Origin: Cordia subcordata
Taxonomy: Eukaryota > Streptophyta > Magnoliopsida > Boraginales > Cordiaceae
Assembly (NCBI GenBank): GCA_028554755.1
Contig: JAPTOF010000011.1
Span: 6,352,501 to 6,416,500, forward strand
Length of the DNA: 64,000 nt
Direction: 5' to 3'
Positions within the stretch are counted from its first letter, which is position 1; the number at the start of each line of letters is the position of its first letter. Positions 57,256 to 64,000 of the stretch are shown piece by piece. The translations under genes were made by a program, and so were the position numbers. The notes beneath the pieces are model-generated. The model did not search any database. It was not told the origin of the DNA and was given only the letters and a program-made list of their open reading frames with translations.

Positions 57256-57637
57256 TTAAGAAATGGATCAGTTAGTTGCTTAGCGGCAATAAGTGAAAAT
57301 TTTGTTTTAGCTTGGTGATGTTAGTTTTTGCTCTTGTTATCATTCTTGTGACATGGGGGTGGAGCTGAAGAATGACCTTGAGAATCATAATTACGTGAAA
57401 TGGACAGAGGAATTGATTAAGGCACTTCAACACTAGTCAAAGCATTAGTCTCAGGTACACACCTGGCAGTGGCTTGAACATAATGATGTGACAATGCAGT
57501 ACCACTTTGTGCTTAGGTAGAAGGATTCAATAAGATGATCTGATGTTATGAAGTCTATTTGGTGGTGTTTAGTGGAACCAGAGTGAAGGGTGACTCAAGA
57601 ATTAAAGCTGGTATATCAAGAGCACTCAAGGTATTTG
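57256..57637 (+). other. Unrecognised flank of the solo LTR
   Basis: A short open stretch (57,350-57,436: DMGVELKNDLENHNYVKWTE) ends at a stop. With the solo LTR removed, this segment would join the sequence at 59,416 that leads into an RNase H relic. It might therefore be part of the same dead element, but I recognise no motif. Confidence 0.4.
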
Positions 57638-58463
57638 ATGATTGATATGTGTGATTTGTGTATATTTGTACATAGTGTTTGCACACACTTCTTAGGCTGG
57701 TTTGAGTTTATTTGTGTGCATTTAGTGTAGGGTTTATGCGCAATTAAGTCACATATGTGCATAATATGTTGAAATGCATAGATGTTACATTAAGTGTCTT
57801 ATTTCATGTTTTAGGTGTATTTTAGGAATGGAAATCGAGCACAATTAAAGATTTACAAGCCAAGGGATAATGCTTGAGGACAATTTGAAGATGAAAAGTT
57901 GTAGAAAAATGGGTTTGGAGGCTTGTGGAAGAGGTTCGAGGGGAAAGGAGAAGACCGGAAGCGAATCAGAACCAAAATGAAACAATGCTATCAAGGTAGG
58001 TCACCCTAGTAAGTAGACCGACCTGTCAGCCGGCTTTTGTAGGTAGACTGGCTCCCCTGACCGGGCCAACCAGAATGTATACCTCTAGATCGGTCTCTAA
58101 GTAAGTCAATCAACCCCTCGACCAGCGCGTTGAAAGGGTTTAAAAGCCCAATTTTTAGCATTTTCAAAGGAAAGAACTTTTCATTTTCTTAAATCCTAAT
58201 CCTTTTCCCACTTCACCGACACCCAAAAACACCATCCACAGACCATACCAAGCAAGGATTGCGCAAGGGTTTGAAAGGGAATTTCTTCTTCCTTTTCTTA
58301 TTCTTGTAAATATGCTTTGTAATTGAGTTAGATCTAAGATTGATTAGTGTTTTATATTAGACTAGAGCTATGAATAAAGGATTTGTGTGTATCTATGGAT
58401 CTCAATACATGCTTGTTCACATCGATTGATGACATGATTCAATACGTCTATATATTGAAAATC

Positions 58464-58568
58464 GGATATGTCTAAGTGTTCGATAAAATGTCTAAGCTGG
58501 ATATGTCTAAGTGTTCGATAAAATGTCTAAATCAGATATGTCTAAGTGTTTGATAAAATGTCTAAGTG
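58464..58568. repeat. 35-bp tandem repeat, three units, inside the solo LTR
   Basis: Units start at 58,464, 58,499 and 58,534 with (G/A)GATATGTCTAAGTGTT and continue GATAAAATGTCTAA. The LTRs at 10,668 and 19,883 hold a single copy of this motif, so the expansion is specific to this LTR. Confidence 0.93.
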
Positions 58569-59250
58569 AAGATGCATGTCTAATTTGTGTGTTTTAATGT
58601 ATATATCTTGCTTCTGTGATGTTGATTAATGGTTCTTCATTCATGTTTAAGCTAGATTGAGTCTCCTTTAACTTTGAATCCAGCTAATAGGCTTCCAGCT
58701 TAGTTTAATTGACCTTAGATGGACTCGGTATTGGCTTTAAACCCAACCAATGGTGTAAACAATAGGATAGATTCAATCAACCTCACTCGAGACCCAATTG
58801 ACTAGGCCCTAAAACCCTAGGTTATAAAAATCATGCTATACTCTAGGGAGATCTACCAAGGGATAAACTCGCATTAAGGCCTAGTAGATAATAAGGTTAG
58901 TTGGTGAGGTCCGGCAAGAGAACTTAGTTAACTAAGCCTTAAAACCCTAGGTCATAAGGACTACGCTATACTTTAAGGGACATTACTTAGACATAGTCCC
59001 GTATTGAGTCCTAGTGAATAATAAGGTTAGTTAGCTAAGGTCTCCAAGATAGGGAATCAAAGCCGTAGATAGACCAAATCGTTGTCATAGCCCAATCCTA
59101 GTTGCAATTCAATCACCCTAAATCCTTTTCTACCTTGTAGAGCTTTTTTTTTTCCTCAGATTGGCACCTACAGTTCCTCCATTACTTTAGGCTAGTTTAG
59201 GTTTATTTTTGGCCATTCCAAGCTCCCTTTAATCCTAAAGAAAGCATCCA

Positions 59251-59311
59251 CAAGCACGTAGCTACTCTCTAGCACACAAGCACATAGCTACTCTCTAGCA
59301 CACAAGCACGT
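59251..59311. repeat. 26-bp tandem repeat near the LTR end
   Basis: CAAGCAC(G/A)TAGCTACTCT starts at 59,251 and 59,277, and a partial unit (CAAGCACGTA) at 59,303. Confidence 0.93.
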
Positions 59312-59479
59312 AAAGATCGAGCTTAGTAGCCTCTTTGTGGAAACGATACCCGCACTCGTATCCAGTATATCATGAATGATTTGTATGCTTGTGGGTTTGA
59401 AACCAACATCAATGATAATGTGTTAGACACCCTAATCAGTCTGTTCACTATTACTTCATTGTTTCTGGCCTTGTCTATT

Positions 59480-59780
59480 AGGGAAAACCACCTAATGAGG
59501 CTTATAAATTGAATGTAGATGGTAGTGCTTTCGCTGAAGAAAAGTGAGTAGAAGAAGAGGGCCTTGTGTATGACTCTGCTAGAAACAGAGTTTGTGGTTT
59601 TTTGAGCGTCTTGGGGAGGAGTCACTTATTAATGCTGAACTTCGGGCACTAGTTCAGGGTTTGAGTATTTGTTTTGATTTGGGCATTGGCAAGCTTTGAA
59701 TTGAGATGGACCAACTCGCTGCAATCACACTTGTCCAGAGGGCATCATGGGGTTCTTGATCTTGCTACTCACTTGCTAAA
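59480..59780 (+). pseudogene. RNase H relic (LINE-type, RVT_3-like)
   Basis: The plus strand reads GKPPNEAYKLNVDGSAFAEE, a stop, GLVYDSARNRVCGFLSVLG, then after a frameshift EESLINAELRALVQGLSICF, DLGIGKL, a stop, IEMDQLAAITLVQRASWGS. This is the plant RNase H found at the end of LINE polyproteins and in some domesticated genes. The acidic residues in VDGSA, AELRAL and EMDQ are preserved. Stops and one frameshift show it is dead. No reverse transcriptase is visible next to it. The Tat-type second RNase H of gypsy elements is an alternative source. Confidence 0.75.
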
Positions 59781-62751
59781 TTTTAGAATTGAATCCAGGG
59801 AGAAGTCCTTCCCTTTCCCTTTAAAAATATTTGACTTTTGAATTTCTAATTTCTAATTTCTAATTTTTAATTCTTTACATTATTAATTTTTTATTTTTCA
59901 ATTTTTTGTTTTTTAATTTAAATTTAAATTTTTGATTTTTTTAATTTCTTAATTGCTTACTTTTTATTTTTTAATTTTTAATTTCAAATTTTATTTTAAA
60001 GTTTTAAATTAAATTTACTTCTAAAATACAAATATTATATATATTTTTAAAATCTCTAATGTGTATCACTATAGCTTATGAGATATAAGTATCATAGATC
60101 TGACTTACTTTTTATAACTACATATAAGACATCTTATAAAAAGTATCATACAAGTGATTTATGATAAGTTGAAACAATACATTTTTCACATACGTTATCA
60201 AATAAGACAAATGTCTTAAAATATGTCCCAACCAAGCTCAGCACTAGTAATTATTTTTTATCTCCATGTGGCTTTCTACACTCATTTCTTTCTTTTTTTC
60301 CTTTTGTTCTTTTTTTTTTTTTTTTCTTGTTGAAAGCTTTTTATACTCTTGAAATTTCCCCTAATCCGCCATCTTCATGGGAGCACAAAAATTTCTTTTA
60401 GTGTTACTTCTCGAGATTTCGTATTATGTAGATATCTTATATTATCATGTTGGAGTCCTATGACCGTGCTATGGATGAATGATTAAAGAATACTTGTACA
60501 GACACACTGTAGATGTATTGGTACTGAATCGCTTTCATTCGAGAAACTTTTAGTGTCAAAAAAATTCATTTATATACATTGAAGACTTCTTTATTTTCAA
60601 AGATAAGCACTTATATTGTTATTATTAATTTGGAAATTTCACTTCTTTACTCCTTTACTCCTCTTTTATATGATAAGAATTCGCACATTAAATGTCAAGT
60701 CTCTCGTGTATGAAAAAAATTTAAGATATAATAAAGGGTGAAGGGATGGAGGAATTATATACAGCAATACATATGTGAAAATGTAATGTATTTAATTAGA
60801 TTAATCATTTACTGTTGAAAACAGAAAATTTTTGTGCTTTAGAAGTGATAGGTATATTAAAAAGTTAATTTCACCTAATACTCCTGACTTTTATATACGA
60901 GTATCACTTATCAACCCTTTTTGGCCACTTATTAATCTTTCATTAAATTAATGGTAAAAAATTAACAGACAAGTTAGTATTATATATATATTTTGAACTA
61001 AAGTGCCTTTGCCATTCAAGTCACAATCTCACACCTTTTTTTTTTTTTTTGGATCCAAACACCAAATACACACCAAAATATAATGCACTTTAATCAACAC
61101 AGACCTTCAAATTCATCTTCATCTTCTTCTTTATGGTGGTCGTCATCATCATTATCATCACAAACACAAATTCACTTTTTGATCATGTACATGCAGAGTT
61201 GTTACATACATGATTAAAGTGGCCCTTGGCGTTGTAGCAATTAAAGAGTACCTTCTTTGAAATTGCCTCTTTGTTACTTGACTATAATTTAATTTAGAAG
61301 GAAAAAGGAATACAAGCATCCAACAGAGAAATGTAAGGAGGTATTTTATGAGAATAGAAAAACCAAAGTATAGTATGTAGTAGGATCAGTATAAGCAGCA
61401 AGACTTGACGTTATGTAGGATGCCCTGTACGATCTAGCGATCTACTCGTAAATTGATGCTGCGTTGATATCAGCAATACCAAGCATCAATGAGTATGATT
61501 TATTGCTGTGGTTTTTTTAAAAAGATTTGTAATTTTTAAAGATAAAATTTTAAAACAAGTAATTTAGTAACTATATTACTTTTCTCAACAGAAATATAAT
61601 TTTGTTAAATTTGACTTAAGTCAATAGTTAATAAGTGACTAAAACCAAATATAACGGCTCATCTCCATGTAAAATTTAAAGTTATTAGGTGAAATTAACC
61701 TATATTAAATATGAAAACGTTTGCATCAAAGGGTCAATGAAGTATATGGCATCTTTAGCCAAAAGTTTTCAATTTGGTTTGACATGCTTGTAGACAAGTA
61801 CTTGACCAACATGGTTAGTACTGTGAAGCCGGCTTCAGTAGTACTAACAATGCCAAAGGCAATTGATCTTCCTTGGTTAGGTGAGCATCTTTGGTTGGCC
61901 AATTATGGCAATCTTCAACCTATCTGGTATTACTCCACGGATCATCCCTCGAATGAAAATACTTCAGTCCAGTCTGCCCTAAAAACTGCCGTGTAAAAAA
62001 GGTGGGCCTGCGTGTTTTTTTTTGACACTGTGTGAGAGAGGTCGATTGGGAGGTGGGCCAGTTGGAAGACTGACCCTCTCTTGAAATGTATATACATGGT
62101 CTATATCAATGTCTGATATTTGAGATCTCAATGATACGCATGTTAGAAAAAGCCTTGTCAAATAATTATGCGGCTTGTGATGATGAATATGCATATATAA
62201 TTGCTTTAATTGGACGTATTCATTACTTTCATCCGAAGTCGTATAAGAAACCTAGTGCGAGTACGAAGCTTTTTCTTAAAAATTTCCCTGCAAAAAAAAA
62301 AAAAAAATAGGGCTGTATACAATATTGATGAACACACCAAATAGGTTATTATCAAGGGCTGAAGTTCTATGGTACTGGATTTATTCGAACATTATAATTT
62401 TATTAACAATCTTTGCTCATACAAAACACAATTGAATAGACTTCTACGGTATTGGATTTGCTCGTAACATTAAATTTGTGCTCGTGAAACACAATTGAGT
62501 ATAAAAGCTGACCCTATCTTTTTTAAAGAGCTATGAGATGTGGAGAACAATGTCTTTAGACTTGGGTGGCATCTATAACCACAAAATAGTCTCTTCTCAG
62601 TCTCACATGGCAACACGAACCACTACCACATGCTAACGTGACCATTTTTTTTTTTTTTAATGTTTATTGCTTACCAAATGATCCAATATATCATTTAACG
62701 CCAAAGGAGTTTACAAAGCTAAAAATGCGACATTGCTTTGTGCATCACCAT
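59781..62751. other. AT-rich intergenic DNA, partly duplicated at 63,085-63,540
   Basis: No gene is recognised. AGTAATTATTTT...CCATGTGGCTTT occurs at 60,245 and 63,085, and AACGTTTGCATCAAA at 61,707 and 63,467, in the same order, which suggests an old duplication with large deletions in the second copy. The open frames at 61,721-61,996 and 62,086-62,310 match nothing I know. Confidence 0.5.
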
Positions 62752-62973
62752 GGGCCCGTTTGGATTGATTTTTTTTTTTAAAAAAAACGCTTTTTTAACA
62801 GTATTTTTGAAAAGTTAAAAATTATAACTTACAAAAAAAGTTGTATTTGAGACTTTTTCAAAGTTTTAGGTTTTTTTAGACCAAATCAAATAATTATTAT
62901 AAATTTAATATAATCTTTAAAAAAAAGAGTACTTCTTTAAAAAAAAAAAAAAAAAAACAATCCAAATAGGACC
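62752..62973. mobile_element. MITE related to the one at 32,655
   Basis: The left end GGGCCCGTTTGGATTG pairs with the right end, whose reverse complement is GGTCCTATTTGGATTG. CAT flanks both sides (62,749-62,751 and 62,974-62,976). Length (222 bp) and A/T-homopolymer interior resemble the 231-bp MITE at 32,655, which makes a PIF/Harbinger-type origin plausible. Confidence 0.65.
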
Positions 62974-62976
62974 CAT

Positions 62977-64000
62977 ATCAATTGATTGCTCCTGTCCCTA
63001 TCGGATTATTATGTAGCACACAAGATGGGCAACATTCAACTCTTCGTGCTTGAAGATCCTAGTGTCCTATTCTCTTTTGGAATCCAGTAATTATTTTAAT
63101 CGCCATGTGGCTTTTATTACTTTTTCTTTTGGATTCTAAAAACCGTTTTACTAGCATACAGGTAATGCTGTAATATTATAAGCAAAATTTTTAATAATTT
63201 TAAATAATTGTAAATGAGTTATGACAAAATTATATCCACAGTTCGAAATTATTATTAGATTTTTGTTCATAATTTTATAATATTAAATAAAAATTCATAA
63301 TTTTTTTTGGTTTAATTGAAAGCACAAAAACCTAGTCATTTGTTTTAGGTTTCGAGATAACATATTTTAGCCCCGTGATCGTGCTTTGGATGTTTCCCTA
63401 AAGAATATAATTCAATGTTCTCCATAAGATTCTCAGGTATCAATGTCATACTATAATAAAATAAAAAACGTTTGCATCAAAATTTCAATCATCAGGGTAC
63501 ATTCGGCCGGCTTCAAGAGTTACTTCAAAGGTAATGGAAATAAATTAATTAAATAAATAAATACGTAAGTAAAATGCATAGATACAGAGGTCCCCTAGAA
63601 CGCTGCCTGATCATCAGATTATTATTATTAATTTTTTTATTACCTAATAAACAATAACCAGTTTAGTTTTTTCTATTATTAGATATTTCTTCGATAATTA
63701 ACATAGGAAATTAAATGATCCAAATCTTCGAGCACAAATGCTTCTTGATCATATTTTTAAGACACTGGATTAGAGCTTCAAGCCTTGGTCTCCACCTTGA
63801 AGCTATCTTCAAGGACCATGTGTGCAGTTATTATATCCACAGAAATTAAATAGAATAGTTGAATTGCAACTTGTTATGACATAAAATTCTGGTTTCCAAA
63901 TTTATGTTCACATCACCAACATGCAATACATATGTCACAATCACCTTGGTTCTGGCATACTTATAATGGGAAATACAAAACTTGGTCATTCCTTAACATT
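62977..64000. other. AT-rich intergenic DNA to the window end
   Basis: No gene is recognised. The segment 63,085-63,540 is partly homologous to 60,245-61,850. Confidence 0.55.

Larger units (their letters stand above)
57643..59410 (+). mobile_element. Solo LTR of a gypsy-type element (1,768 bp)
   Basis: It begins TGATATGTGTG and ends CCAACATCA. ATGAT lies directly outside both ends (57,638-57,642 and 59,411-59,415), a perfect 5-bp target duplication, and no internal region is present. The sequence is a distant relative of the LTRs at 10,668 and 19,883: it shares TCTAAGTGTT(C/T)GATAAAATG, CTTTAAA(T/C)CCA(A/G)CCAA, the GACCGACC-type patch (about 58,010-58,130) and the late CTTTGTGGA...CGCACTCG segment. 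Recombination between two LTRs of an older element is the usual origin. Confidence 0.9.

Noticed and set aside
61721..62310. Two plus-strand open frames of 91 and 74 residues
   Set aside because: No recognisable domain, splice continuity or homologous copy. The second ends in a poly-A stretch. Probably chance.

Overview
This is nuclear DNA of a flowering plant, most likely a eudicot. It is AT-rich and dominated by decayed transposable elements. Only two convincing host genes are present, both spliced. The first (41,127-47,928, +) is a nine-exon cytochrome P450 of the brassinosteroid C-23 hydroxylase type (CYP90C1/ROTUNDIFOLIA3-like). The second (50,561-52,617, -) is a three-exon gene for a small basic protein with a mitochondrial-type presequence. 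I found no CRISPR array, operon, RNA gene or novel multi-gene system.

Region by region: 1-3,101 looks like the 3' end of an LTR retrotransposon, ending in a polypurine tract and LTR. 3,100-6,850 holds MITEs and small tandem duplications. 6,850-8,741 (-) is a MULE (Mutator-like) transposase pseudogene. 10,668-21,709 is a full-length but dead Ty3/gypsy element with two 1.8-kb LTRs, a tRNA-Asp-type primer site and a GAGAT target duplication. 23,279-29,133 is a dead Ty1/copia element whose 3' LTR is reduced to about 33 bp. 29,638-34,165 is an old tandem duplication. Because the two copies are paralogous, each supplies the empty site for insertions in the other: a 1.5-kb LTR-like insert, a PIF/Harbinger-like MITE and a tRNA-derived SINE with an 18-bp target duplication. 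36,400-38,575 holds an inverted copia pol fragment and a truncated LTR.

The P450 gene follows a (CT)n tract and carries two related MITEs in its 2.4-kb first intron. Its sixth intron appears to start with GC instead of GT. Downstream are a tandem array and an LTR fragment (48,427-49,447), then the small mitochondrial-type protein gene, whose promoter has a perfect 12-bp inverted repeat with GACGTC cores.

From 53,500 to the end: a SINE family in three copies, a 699-bp hAT-like non-autonomous element with 8-bp target duplications, a copia relic (55,503-57,181), a solo gypsy-type LTR with an ATGAT duplication (57,643-59,410), a LINE-type RNase H relic, and AT-rich intergenic DNA with one more MITE.

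The two genes are unrelated in function. Splice sites were inferred from reading frame and protein family similarity alone, without transcripts.
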